Source of the DNA: Desulfurobacterium indicum
GTDB lineage: Bacteria > Aquificota > Aquificia > Desulfurobacteriales > Desulfurobacteriaceae
Direction: 5' to 3'
DNA: 45,968 bases
NCBI RefSeq assembly: GCF_001968985.1
Contig: NZ_MOEN01000012.1
Location: 1 to 45,968, forward strand
In this document: positions 25,790 through 34,385 of the stretch, piece by piece
Layout: each line of letters starts with the position of its first letter
Position numbering within the stretch: the first letter of the stretch is position 1
Notes under the pieces: model-generated
The model's database searches: none
Seen by the model: only the letters and a program-made list of their open reading frames with translations
What the model was told of the DNA's origin: nothing
Program-made: the position numbers and the translations under genes

Positions 25790-26971
25790 CTATTCTGGCT
25801 GATTCTTTTTGAATTCTCTGTTTACCAGATTTTCAGCTTTTTTTTTAAATTTTTCTGCTTTTTCAAACTGCTTTTTTCCCTCTAATACTTCCGCTATGGC
25901 AAAGTAGATGTCAGCTGCTTCTATGTATCTGCCTTCTTTTTCAAGTGCCAAAGCGTAAAGCTCCTGGGCTTTTATGTCTTCAGGATATCTGGCAAGATAA
26001 GGAACAACGATCTCTTTGACAAGAGCAGTATTACCTTTTTTAAGTGCATTGGTCAAAAGTTCATACATGTCTCTGGCTTCTTTCAGGGTTCTTTTCCTTC
26101 TTAAAAAGAGATTAAGAATTAAAAATCCGCCTGAAATTGCTGCTGCCAGAGCAGCAATTATGATGTAGGTTGACAATGTTTTCTTCTCTTTAGTTGTTTG
26201 AGGTGTTTGCGTTTTTGTTGTGGGTTTGTTTGTTTTAGGTATAAAAGGTGCTGGTTTTGCTTTGTTTTGAGTAACGTTCTCTGTTCTATTTTCGAGAATC
26301 TTTTCTATGTTTGCCTTTTTTGTAGGTTTAATTTCTGTTTCAAAATGTAGATATTTAATGGAATTTTCTTTTTCTGTTGCATTTTTGTATCCTTTTACGA
26401 GAAAAGCCCTTACTGAATATGTCCCATTTTCTTCATATAGAAAAGCTTCTTTTTTGATCTCATCCGGTAGTCCTTTGAAAAATTTTATTGCTTTTTCCCT
26501 GTTGTCTGTTTTGTATAGTGATACGGAAAAGGCTTCATTTTCTGCATTAATTTTTTCTTTATTGGATTCTGTTGTTGCATTTTCAGATTTAATAGTTTCA
26601 TTATTTGATATTGGGTTCTTCTTTTCTGGTGTTTTGATCTTTTCAGTTTGGAGTGTTGAAGGATATATGCTTGTTTTTAAAATTTTATCGTCAACTTTTG
26701 TGATGAAGGCACCTTTGAAGCTTTTTCTTATCTTGTTTTTAATAAGGAATTTTTTAGCTTCTCCGTAAGTGCTGAAAAGGCCTATTCTCACTTTATAGTA
26801 GCCATCAACAATGTCTATTCTTGCTTTCGGATATTTTTCAACTTCTTTTAAAATTTCATAGGCTGTCTGCATGCTTTTTCTCGCGGATAGTTGAATGGAA
26901 TAAAAGACTTTTGCGAAAGCAGATATAGGTAAAATTATAGTGGCTATGAAGATTATCCAGAAACTTCTCAC
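25790..26971 (-). CDS. Envelope protein: signal peptide, SPOR-like repeats, membrane helix and TPR-like tail
   Basis: This 393-residue protein is not assigned to a named gene. Residues 1-20 form a signal peptide/anchor. About 21-92 (VFYSIQLSA...YYKVRIGLFSTYGEAKKFL) has the strand-helix-strand pattern of a SPOR peptidoglycan-binding domain, and a second weaker copy lies at about 146-200 (FSVSLYKTDNREKAIKFF...YSVRAFLV). A threonine/lysine-rich linker precedes a membrane helix at about 266-288, followed by a basic RRKR stop and a helical TPR-like domain (about 295-385). The likely topology is a periplasmic SPOR part and a cytoplasmic TPR part. The GTG start directly follows the cysE stop. Function unknown, perhaps linking cell wall and cytoplasm. 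Confidence 0.6.
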   Translation of the reverse strand: MRSFWIIFIATIILPISAFAKVFYSIQLSARKSMQTAYEILKEVEKYPKARIDIVDGYYKVRIGLFSTYGEAKKFLIKNKIRKSFKGAFITKVDDKILKTSIYPSTLQTEKIKTPEKKNPISNNETIKSENATTESNKEKINAENEAFSVSLYKTDNREKAIKFFKGLPDEIKKEAFLYEENGTYSVRAFLVKGYKNATEKENSIKYLHFETEIKPTKKANIEKILENRTENVTQNKAKPAPFIPKTNKPTTKTQTPQTTKEKKTLSTYIIIAALAAAISGGFLILNLFLRRKRTLKEARDMYELLTNALKKGNTALVKEIVVPYLARYPEDIKAQELYALALEKEGRYIEAADIYFAIAEVLEGKKQFEKAEKFKKKAENLVNREFKKNQPE

Positions 26972-27628
26972 TTATTCTTCCCCCTTCCTCTCTTTTTTGA
27001 GAGTTTTTACTTCTACCTCCAGAGAGTGAATAATGTCAAGCATTTGTCTTAAAGATTCCATTACAGGGTCCGGTAATTGTCCGTGTTCCAGGTCTACACG
27101 GGTTGTTCTTATACCGTCTCTCTTAACTATTTTACCAGGAATTCCAACAACTGTTGAGTTTGGAGGAACGTCCCTTACAACGACAGAGTTGGCTCCTATT
27201 TTGCAATTATCTCCTATTTTTATCGGTCCTAATATTTTTGCTCCTGCACCGATTACGACGTTATTGCCTATTGTGGGATGCCTTTTTCCTTTATGAGTGC
27301 TTGTTCCTCCCAGTGTAACTTGGTGATATATGGTTACATCGTTTCCTATTTCGGTAGTTTCTCCAATTACAACACCCATGCCGTGATCTATGAAAAATCG
27401 TCTTCCTATTTGTGCTCCAGGATGTATTTCTATTCCGGTGAACCATCGAGAGAAGTGGGATATCATTCTGGCAAGGAGTTTCAGGTTTTTTTTCCATAAA
27501 AAGTGGGCTATTCTGTGTAGCCATATTGCATGAAGTCCCGGGTAGCAGGTTATTACTTCGAAAACATTTCTCGCTGCTGGGTCTCTTTCAAAAACGACCG
27601 ATATGTCTTCACGAATTCTTTTAAACAT
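26972..27628 (-). CDS. cysE: Serine O-acetyltransferase
   Basis: This 218-residue enzyme acetylates L-serine for cysteine synthesis. It is the short EpsC-like form with a reduced N-terminal helical domain. The left-handed beta-helix of hexapeptide repeats contains [11 protein letters not shown], the catalytic histidine in [33 protein letters not shown] and [14 protein letters not shown]-terminal helix ([16 protein letters not shown]) may form a coiled coil. It follows the dodecaheme cytochrome gene and its hairpin by 130 bp with its own predicted promoter, and leads a unit with the SPOR/TPR-like gene and polA. Confidence 0.93.
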   Translation of the reverse strand: MFKRIREDISVVFERDPAARNVFEVITCYPGLHAIWLHRIAHFLWKKNLKLLARMISHFSRWFTGIEIHPGAQIGRRFFIDHGMGVVIGETTEIGNDVTIYHQVTLGGTSTHKGKRHPTIGNNVVIGAGAKILGPIKIGDNCKIGANSVVVRDVPPNSTVVGIPGKIVKRDGIRTTRVDLEHGQLPDPVMESLRQMLDIIHSLEVEVKTLKKERKGEE

Positions 27629-27679
27629 TTAAGCGGTACTCCTAGAAGAAAAACGGTAGTGAGATTGTAACACGAAAAG

Positions 27680-27708
27680 ATTATATATCAATGTTGATAC
27701 TGTGCAAA
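27680..27708 (-). promoter_or_regulatory. Predicted promoter for cysE
   Basis: Minus strand TTTGCA (27708-27703), 17-bp spacer, TATAAT (27685-27680), about 50 bp before the cysE ATG and just downstream of the cytochrome gene's hairpin. The -10 is perfect, the -35 partial. Confidence 0.5.
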
Positions 27709-27729
27709 GAAAAGGTATTGATTGATGAG

Positions 27730-27752
27730 TGCCGGGGAAATTTTCCCCGGCA
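27730..27752 (-). terminator. Hairpin after the dodecaheme cytochrome gene
   Basis: A near-perfect palindrome, TGCCGGGGAAA against TTTCCCCGGCA with one base between, 6 bp after the cytochrome stop codon. No T-run follows on the minus strand, so it may terminate weakly or stabilise the mRNA 3' end. Confidence 0.5.
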
Positions 27753-27758
27753 TATGGA

Positions 27759-28838
27759 TTATTTCCAGTTGGTAATTTTTTCGAGGTTGATGTAGTTGAG
27801 CTTCCCGCCTTTTGCTCTGAAAGCTTTGAGTTTCTGAAGTAGAACTTTTTCTTTTGCAAACTCTGCCTTGAGAACGTCGTCCGGCTTGTTGTTGTCCTTG
27901 CAGGCAGGGTCGTGAGGTGTAATGTGACATGTGAGACAGTTTGGATACTTCTCGGCAATAGCCTTTCCGTGAGGATATTCGCCGTGACAATCCTGACATC
28001 TCGGGATAAATCCGTGCCTGTTGTGGTGACAGGCAACACATGCCACTTTGCTGTGCTTTGTAGTTGATGTTTCGAGGTTGTGTGCAACATAGCCGTGACA
28101 AGCTGCACATTGGGAATTTGGTGTATTCTTGCTGTAAGTAATGTTGACCGGATAGTGTGGGTTGTGGTGACAAGCAAAGCAGTCGTTGTTTGTTTGCTCC
28201 GGTCTGTGTGGAAGGTGGCATTCGAGACACTGTGGAATGTATCCGTGTGTGCTGTGGTGACATGCAGCACAGCCGATTTGCGTGTGCTTGGTTGGTTTTT
28301 CCTGCATAAGGTCATAGATAGGACCGTGACATACCTGACAGTTCTTGGCAACGAAGTTTTCAGGTTGTCCTGTGCCAGGATATTTCTTACCGCCGACATA
28401 ACCTGTAAACGGTGTTGTAACAGGCATTGGCTTTTTGATAGCGTGTGGATCTGTGTGACACTTCATACAATCTGGGAGAGAAGGTCCGTGGTAGAGTCCG
28501 TGGCACCTTGTACATTTAGGCATCAGTTCTTCCCAACCTTTGATGCCTTTTTTAGGACTCCACTCGTGGAATCTTTCGTGACAAATTGTACAGCTAAACT
28601 GGTGCCTTCCACCCTCTTTCTGCATCGCCTTATAGATGCTGTAGTGACAGGCGCCACAATCGGCTGGCTTAAGCGGTTGAACCGGTTTAGTAAATAAAGC
28701 CTTCTCTTCCGGACCTATTTTCGGAAGATTTCCTCCGTTTGTAAGGGAGGGTGGGCAGTTTGTAAGGGTTACACCGTAAGCCGTTGTAGCACCCATCAGC
28801 GCAGAGCAGAGGATGAGTGCCTTTAATTTCCCTCTCAT
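27759..28838 (-). CDS. Dodecaheme c-type cytochrome (three tetraheme modules)
   Basis: This 359-residue exported cytochrome has a signal peptide (1-22, cleavage near TAYG) and twelve CxxCH motifs at residues 61, 83, 109, 124, 167, 190, 204, 220, 244, 267, 281 and 301. They fall into three units of four with the same internal pattern, CxxCH...H-x(4)-CxxCH...P-x-CxxCH...CxxCH-x-x-PH, most clearly in units two and three. The C-terminal 40 residues are helical and lysine-rich without hemes. It is probably a periplasmic electron carrier; no catalytic partner is adjacent. The ATG at 28838 is chosen from GGAGGG 9 bases upstream. It has its own strong promoter and a 3' hairpin, so it is probably transcribed alone. 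Confidence 0.92.
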   Translation of the reverse strand: MRGKLKALILCSALMGATTAYGVTLTNCPPSLTNGGNLPKIGPEEKALFTKPVQPLKPADCGACHYSIYKAMQKEGGRHQFSCTICHERFHEWSPKKGIKGWEELMPKCTRCHGLYHGPSLPDCMKCHTDPHAIKKPMPVTTPFTGYVGGKKYPGTGQPENFVAKNCQVCHGPIYDLMQEKPTKHTQIGCAACHHSTHGYIPQCLECHLPHRPEQTNNDCFACHHNPHYPVNITYSKNTPNSQCAACHGYVAHNLETSTTKHSKVACVACHHNRHGFIPRCQDCHGEYPHGKAIAEKYPNCLTCHITPHDPACKDNNKPDDVLKAEFAKEKVLLQKLKAFRAKGGKLNYINLEKITNWK

Positions 28839-28881
28839 TATTAACAACCCTCCTGCTTTGGGATTTTCAACTTTACATCTA

Positions 28882-28910
28882 ATAATAACAGAGAGACTAT
28901 GTACTGTCAA
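28882..28910 (-). promoter_or_regulatory. Strong predicted promoter of the dodecaheme cytochrome gene
   Basis: Minus strand TTGACA (28910-28905), 17-bp spacer, TATTAT (28887-28882), giving a leader of about 35 nt. It lies 46 bp beyond the stop of the PilR-like gene. It is a sigma-70-type site, not a -24/-12 sigma-54 site, although a sigma-54 activator gene is next door. Confidence 0.7.
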
Positions 28911-28955
28911 CAATATTCCAAATCTGCTCAAAATCTTTTGTAAAAAATCTTTTAA

Positions 28956-30287
28956 CTATTGTGAAAGCCCGTATTTGGATAATCTATAACGAAATTCTCT
29001 GAATGTAAGTCCTAAAAGTGATGCTGCTTCTTTTTTCTTTCCTCCAGTTTTTTCCAGGGCTTTTAGCAGGTATTCTTTTTCCAGTTCTTCGAGAATGTTT
29101 TTTAAATTAACTCCTTCGTCCGGGATTATGATTTCTGTGTGGGGGTTTTTTTCTTCACCTGTTATGGGGAGAGAAAGAATATCTTTATCGGATAAAATTA
29201 TTGCTTTTTCAACAAGATTTCTTAATTCCCTGACGTTTCCTTTTAACGGTAGTGACATAACGTAATTTATGAAGTCCGATGATATAGATCCGAACTTTTT
29301 TCCGTATTTTTTAGACAGTTTTTTGGCAAAGTATTCTATGAGTGGAGGAATATCTTCTTTCCTTTCCCTTAGAGGGGGTAGGTTAATGGTAATGGTTGAT
29401 AATCTGTAAAAGAGATCTTCTCTGAATAAGCCTTTACTTATTTTTTCTTCAAGGTTACTGTTTGTTGCGGCTATTACTCTTACGTCAACTTCTTTTTCTT
29501 CAATCCCTCCTATTGGTCTTATCTTTTTCTCTTCTAAAAATCTCAAAAGTTTTGCCTGTAAAGGTAGAGGCATATCGCCTATTTCGTCCAGAAATAAAGT
29601 TCCTCCGTTTGCCTCTTCTATAAGCCCTTTTTTGTTTCTCGTTGCTCCTGTGAATGCACCTTTTTTGTAACCAAATAGCTCACTTTCAAGAAGTTCTGAT
29701 GGAAGTGATGCACAGTTTATTGCCACAAACGGAGCGGTTTTTCTGTTGCTCAGGTTATGGATTGTTCTTGCCACTACTTCTTTTCCCGTGCCGCTTTCAC
29801 CTGTAATGAGAACGTTTGTATCATAAGGGGCTATTTTTTTTATAAATTCTTTTATTTTTTTTATTTTCGGCGATTCTCCTATAAAATCTTTGTAGGTGTC
29901 TTCGTATTCTTCTACTTTTTTTTCAAGTTCGATTTTTTTCTTAACATTTCGGAAGATGAGTCTGAGTTCCGAGATATCAAACGGTTTTGCTACGTAGTCA
30001 AAAGCTCCGAGTTTTATTGCTTCTTTTGCCGTTTCAGATGATGCAAAGGCAGTTATTATGATTACTTCTGTTTTTAATTGTTTTTCCCTTACTTTTTTTA
30101 GAACTTCCATTCCAGAACCGTCCGGAAGTCTCAGGTCAAGTAGAATTAAATCGTAATCGTGGTTTTCCAGTTTTTTCAGACTTTCTTCTACATTTGCGGC
30201 TTCTTCTGTTTCGAAATCAAACTCTTCAAGCATCATTCCAAGAATATCTCTTATACTTTTTTCATCGTCAACTATTAGCGCTTTCAT
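28956..30287 (-). CDS. Sigma-54-dependent response regulator (NtrC family, PilR-like)
   Basis: This 443-residue activator has a receiver domain (1-120, phosphoacceptor D51 in LLDLRLPDG, KPFD lysine), an AAA+ sigma-54 activation domain (about 135-365) with Walker A GESGTGKE and the sigma-54-contacting GAFTGA loop, and a Fis-type helix-turn-helix at the C-terminus. The final segment (LLGLTFREFRYRLSKYGL) resembles the C-terminus of PilR. It overlaps the start of the upstream kinase gene by 20 bp, so the two form a two-component pair. Targets would be sigma-54 promoters; none was convincingly seen in the window. Confidence 0.9.
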   Translation of the reverse strand: MKALIVDDEKSIRDILGMMLEEFDFETEEAANVEESLKKLENHDYDLILLDLRLPDGSGMEVLKKVREKQLKTEVIIITAFASSETAKEAIKLGAFDYVAKPFDISELRLIFRNVKKKIELEKKVEEYEDTYKDFIGESPKIKKIKEFIKKIAPYDTNVLITGESGTGKEVVARTIHNLSNRKTAPFVAINCASLPSELLESELFGYKKGAFTGATRNKKGLIEEANGGTLFLDEIGDMPLPLQAKLLRFLEEKKIRPIGGIEEKEVDVRVIAATNSNLEEKISKGLFREDLFYRLSTITINLPPLRERKEDIPPLIEYFAKKLSKKYGKKFGSISSDFINYVMSLPLKGNVRELRNLVEKAIILSDKDILSLPITGEEKNPHTEIIIPDEGVNLKNILEELEKEYLLKALEKTGGKKKEAASLLGLTFREFRYRLSKYGLSQ

Positions 30288-31500
30288 TTTGTTCCTCTTT
30301 GTTTTCCAGCGGTATTTCGAAACAAAATTTACATCCTCCGTATATAGAAGATGTAACTGTTAGCCTGCCTCCCAATTCTATTGCTACCCTTTTGGCGATG
30401 GCAAGTCCCAGTCCTGTTCCGTCCTTTTTCTTGGTGAAAAACGGTTCGAAAATTTTTTCTTTGGAATCGCTGTCTATTCCAGGACCGTCGTCTTCAATAC
30501 ATATTTTCAGGATTTTTTTCTCATAGGATATGGATATGATTACCAGATTTTTTGACCATTCGAAAGCGTTTTTAACGATGTTTGATATGGCTGAGTAGAG
30601 AGATTTGTAGGGAACCGTTATTGTGAACTTTTTGTCTGGCATTATCAGTTTCAATTTTTTTTCAGGGTATATGTATCTGATAGATTCGACAATTTGTTTT
30701 ACCATTTCTTTTATGTTAACTTCCGTTTTCTGAACGTCAAGAGGTCTTGATAACATCAGAAAATCGTTGATTATAGAGGATAGCCTTTCGGTTTCTCTTT
30801 TAAGCAGGTCAAGAAGTTTTTTGTTGCATGTTTCTGATTCTGCCATCAGATCAACGGCAGCTTTTATAGAAGCGAGCGGGTTTTTGATTTCATGGGCAAG
30901 GTCGGCACTGATCCTGTATAGTCGTTTAAAGACTTCATTTTTCTTTTTTTCTTCTTCAAGTTGGGCAATGTATATTGTTTGATTTATCATTTTCTTTGCG
31001 AAAGTTTTTCCTGCTACATATATTGCGAAGAAGGCGACGCCGTTTAGAAAAAGCTTTATTGTCAAATCCTGAAATGTATACATTTTGGTTGTGTATAACG
31101 TTATTCCATATGTTATTAGAGAGATTATCGGAAACAGAACGGTCAAAGGTGATTCCAAGAAGAAAGAGGCAAAGAATATAGGAAAAAGATATAAAATGGC
31201 TATATAGTCCCAGTATAGGATGTTACTTTTTATTAGAGCAGAAATAAAGATGATGTCAAGTAAAAAATCATAAGGGTTTTCTTTCTTGTAGAACAGAGAT
31301 AGGAGAGATACCATGGAATAGAGGAATATAACGCCTAAGGAATAAACATTGTAAATGACAATTCCCTCTCTCCAGAGAGAGAGGGAAATAAGTATAAGAA
31401 AAAGCGAAGATGAGAATATGAAACGTGAAACCTTATAATAGAGAAAAAAGTCTTTCCAGAATGCCAGTTTTTTAGAGTTTTTCTTCAAGACTCTGCTCAT
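30268..31500 (-). CDS. Membrane sensor histidine kinase (PilS-like)
   Basis: This 410-residue kinase has an N-terminal region of about six membrane helices (about 20-165) with almost no periplasmic loop, the architecture of PilS-type intramembrane sensors. A coiled linker follows, then HisKA with the phosphoacceptor in [12 protein letters not shown] (near residue 203), the N-box region [11 protein letters not shown]1 EDDGPGID and G2 [13 protein letters not shown]. It pairs with the PilR-like regulator that follows with a 20-bp overlap. Its start region overlaps the purL end by 29 bp. The SD for ATG 31500 is weak, and a TTG slightly downstream (residue 5) is possible. The signal is unknown. 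Confidence 0.88.
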   Translation of the reverse strand: MSRVLKKNSKKLAFWKDFFLYYKVSRFIFSSSLFLILISLSLWREGIVIYNVYSLGVIFLYSMVSLLSLFYKKENPYDFLLDIIFISALIKSNILYWDYIAILYLFPIFFASFFLESPLTVLFPIISLITYGITLYTTKMYTFQDLTIKLFLNGVAFFAIYVAGKTFAKKMINQTIYIAQLEEEKKKNEVFKRLYRISADLAHEIKNPLASIKAAVDLMAESETCNKKLLDLLKRETERLSSIINDFLMLSRPLDVQKTEVNIKEMVKQIVESIRYIYPEKKLKLIMPDKKFTITVPYKSLYSAISNIVKNAFEWSKNLVIISISYEKKILKICIEDDGPGIDSDSKEKIFEPFFTKKKDGTGLGLAIAKRVAIELGGRLTVTSSIYGGCKFCFEIPLENKEEQNESANS

Positions 31501-33685
31501 ATACGGTTTGTGCTTCTGTTATAGGTATATCAATGATCTCTTTGTTTTTGTGGAGTATTCTGCCGTTTTGTCCTCCGGTTTTACCTATTACCTTTGCAGG
31601 TATGGTTTTCTTTTTGAAAAATTCAAGTGCTTCATCTACATATTCAGGGGAAACGGTGATTATGATTCTGCTCTGTTCTTCACCAAACAGCAGAAAGTCT
31701 GTTCGTATGTCGTCTTCAAGGTTTACTTCAAATCCGATCTTATTGCCAAAGGCGGACTCAAACAGTGTTACTGCAAGACCACCTTCAGATATATCGTGAG
31801 CGCTTTTAATAAAACCTTTAGATATTGCTTCTACGAGACTTTTTTGAAGATTCTTTTCAAATGTCAGGTCTATTGTTCGGCCGGGTCCCTTTATTTTTCC
31901 TTCTATCAGCTTCTGGTATTCACTTCCGGAGATGTTTCCAGTGTTTTCTCCAAGTAGAATGATTATGTCACCTTCGTTTTTGAAGTCTTTTGTCATTCTA
32001 TTATTGATGTTTTCAAGAACTCCAACGCAAACAACAGTAGGTGTTGGATATATGGCTCTTTTTTTATTGCCAACTACTGTTTCGTTGTAAAAGCTGACGT
32101 TTCCGCTAACGACAGGTGTTTCGAGGATTTTACAGGCGTCAGCCATTCCGTCTGTGCATTTTACAAATTGCCACATTATTTCAGGGTCCTCAGGACTTCC
32201 AAAGTTTAGGCAATCAGTTATTGCTCTTGGAGTAGCACCGCTGCATGCTACGTTTCTTGCTGCCTCTGCTACGGCAATTTTTCCTCCCTCGTAGGGATTT
32301 AAATAGCAATAGCGGGAGTTGCAATCTGAGCTTATGGCTATTCCTTTTTCTGTTCCTTTTACTCTTAGAACGGAGGCATCAGATCCCGGATATACCGTGG
32401 TATTAATCTGGACCATGTGGTCATACTGCTGGTATATCCATCGTTTGCTTGCTATTGTTGGAGAGGAGAGAAGTTTTTTCGTTATTTCATTGTAATCTTC
32501 CGGTTCTTTTATGATTTCTGGATCATATTTCATATTTTCTTTTATGTATGAAGGCATCTTGAAAGGACGATAGTAAACGGGAGATTCTTCGGTTAGTATG
32601 TCTATCGGAAGTTCGGCAACTTTATCACCGTGCCATAGTAACTTTATAACAGGTTCTTCTATAATTTCTCCTATTATGCAGGCATCAAGCCCCCATTTCT
32701 TGAAAACGTTCATAATTTTATCTTCTTTACCTTTTTCACATACTACGAGCATTCTTTCCTGTGATTCGGATAACATTATTTCATAGGGGGTCATGCCTTC
32801 TTCTCTCGTTGGCACTTTGTCAAGTTCAAGTTTGATTCCGACGTTTCCTCTTGAGGCCATTTCTACGGATGACGATGTTAAACCTGCTGCTCCCATGTCT
32901 TGAATTGCTACTATTCCGTCGGTTTCCATTGCTTCAAGGCACGCCTCTATTAAAAGCTTTTCAACAAACGGATCTCCAACCTGAACGTTGACTTTCTTTT
33001 CAACTTCTTCCTCAGATGAAAACTCTTCTGATGCCATTGTGGCGCCGTGGATACCGTCTCTTCCAGTCTTTGATCCCACATAGATTACGGGATTTCCTAC
33101 ACCTGCAGCTTTTGCATAGAATATCTTGTTCTTTTCAACAAGTCCGAGTGCAAATGCATTAACGAGAGGATTGGTTTGATAGCAGCTGTCAAAGTAGACT
33201 TCTCCTCCGACAGTTGGTACTCCGACACAGTTTCCATAGTGACTTATTCCGGAAACTACCCCTTTTACTATGTATTTCATCTTGGGATCGTCAAGCTCTC
33301 CGAATCTCAGTGAGTTCATACAGGCTATCGGTCTTGCTCCCATGGTGAAGACATCTCTCAGGATGCCTCCCACTCCGGTGGCAGCTCCGTTGAACGGTTC
33401 TATAAATGATGGATGGTTGTGGGATTCTACTTTAAATGCTGCGCATATTTCTTTTTCTTCATCGATCATGATTATTCCGGCATTTTCACCGGGGCCCTGA
33501 ACCACCCATGGTGCTTTTGTGGGAAATTTTGAAAGATGGGCTCTTGAGGATTTGTAAGAGCAGTGTTCAGACCACATTGCAGAAAATATACCAAGTTCAA
33601 CGAGGTTAGGTTCTCTTCCCAGCAGTTTTACTATCTTTTTATACTCTTCCATTGGCACGTGGCTTTCTATTGTTTTTTTATCCAT
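31472..33685 (-). CDS. purL: Phosphoribosylformylglycinamidine synthase subunit II
   Basis: This 737-residue small-type PurL amidates FGAR to FGAM using ATP and ammonia from PurQ. It shows [12 protein letters not shown] near the N-terminus, [24 protein letters not shown], the metal/ATP motif [22 protein letters not shown] and the second-half [10 protein letters not shown]. The ATG at 33685 follows AAAGGAG by 8 bases; longer in-frame extensions run into the preceding yggS gene. It is part of a minus-strand run yggS-purL-kinase-regulator and is separate from purS-purQ (13319-14283). Length matches the PurSQL-type subunit. Confidence 0.96.
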   Translation of the reverse strand: MDKKTIESHVPMEEYKKIVKLLGREPNLVELGIFSAMWSEHCSYKSSRAHLSKFPTKAPWVVQGPGENAGIIMIDEEKEICAAFKVESHNHPSFIEPFNGAATGVGGILRDVFTMGARPIACMNSLRFGELDDPKMKYIVKGVVSGISHYGNCVGVPTVGGEVYFDSCYQTNPLVNAFALGLVEKNKIFYAKAAGVGNPVIYVGSKTGRDGIHGATMASEEFSSEEEVEKKVNVQVGDPFVEKLLIEACLEAMETDGIVAIQDMGAAGLTSSSVEMASRGNVGIKLELDKVPTREEGMTPYEIMLSESQERMLVVCEKGKEDKIMNVFKKWGLDACIIGEIIEEPVIKLLWHGDKVAELPIDILTEESPVYYRPFKMPSYIKENMKYDPEIIKEPEDYNEITKKLLSSPTIASKRWIYQQYDHMVQINTTVYPGSDASVLRVKGTEKGIAISSDCNSRYCYLNPYEGGKIAVAEAARNVACSGATPRAITDCLNFGSPEDPEIMWQFVKCTDGMADACKILETPVVSGNVSFYNETVVGNKKRAIYPTPTVVCVGVLENINNRMTKDFKNEGDIIILLGENTGNISGSEYQKLIEGKIKGPGRTIDLTFEKNLQKSLVEAISKGFIKSAHDISEGGLAVTLFESAFGNKIGFEVNLEDDIRTDFLLFGEEQSRIIITVSPEYVDEALEFFKKKTIPAKVIGKTGGQNGRILHKNKEIIDIPITEAQTVYEQSLEEKL

Positions 33686-33698
33686 AGTTGTTGCTCCT

Positions 33699-34385
33699 TT
33701 AGTAGTTTCTCGGTCCAAAAAGTGCTGTTCCAATTCTAACAATTGTAGCTCCCTCTTCTACGGCAATCTCAAAGTCGTGCGACATTCCCATTGAAAGATG
33801 AGGGAAATTTCTCTTAAATTCTTCTTCCATTTTTTCTTTTATATTTCTCAGTCGCTGGAAATAGGGTCTTACGTCTTCCGCATTTTCAAAATATGGAGGA
33901 ATTGTCATAAAGCCTAGAAGTTGCAGATTGGGGCTGGATAGTATGGTGTCTATCAATTCTGGGACTTCGCCTTCTTTGCATCCGTGTTTTGTTTCTTCTG
34001 GGGATAGTTTAACTTCTATTAGTACTTTCTGAATTTTGTTTTCCTTGTCGGCTCGTTTTTGTAGCTCTTCAACTAAAGCTTTAGAGTCAACGGAATGGAT
34101 TAGCTCGAACATTTTTACCACATATTTTGCTTTATTTTTTTGCAAGTGTCCTATAAAATGCCATTCTATTGGCAGGTCTGAAAGAGCGGGAATTTTGTCT
34201 CTTGCTTCTTGAACTCGATTTTCTCCAAAAACTTTTATTCCTGCGTTGAATGCTTCTCGAATCTCTTGAGGAGTTCTTGTTTTGGAGGCGGCAAGTAGTG
34301 TTATTTCTTCCGGTTTTCTTCCGGCTCTTTCAGCAGCCTTTGTTATTTTTTCTTGTATCTTCATCAGGTTTTCTTTAATTCCCAT
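33699..34385 (-). CDS. yggS: PLP homeostasis protein (YggS/PROSC family)
   Basis: This 228-residue single-domain TIM-barrel protein carries pyridoxal phosphate and helps control PLP and amino-acid pools. It contains the PLP lysine K35 (in [10 protein letters not shown]), [24 protein letters not shown] and the C-terminal [28 protein letters not shown] pattern. The length is normal. It overlaps the end of the SH3-like gene by 11 bp, whose codons supply its SD (GAGAGGG), and is 13 bp before purL. No proC or sepF neighbour, unlike many other genomes. Confidence 0.93.
   Translation of the reverse strand: MGIKENLMKIQEKITKAAERAGRKPEEITLLAASKTRTPQEIREAFNAGIKVFGENRVQEARDKIPALSDLPIEWHFIGHLQKNKAKYVVKMFELIHSVDSKALVEELQKRADKENKIQKVLIEVKLSPEETKHGCKEGEVPELIDTILSSPNLQLLGFMTIPPYFENAEDVRPYFQRLRNIKEKMEEEFKRNFPHLSMGMSHDFEIAVEEGATIVRIGTALFGPRNY

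Noticed and set aside
27688-28697. Long alternative frames on both strands across the cytochrome gene
   Set aside because: They arise from the cysteine/histidine-rich codon bias of twelve repeated heme motifs. Only the frame with signal peptide, SD and CxxCH motifs makes sense.
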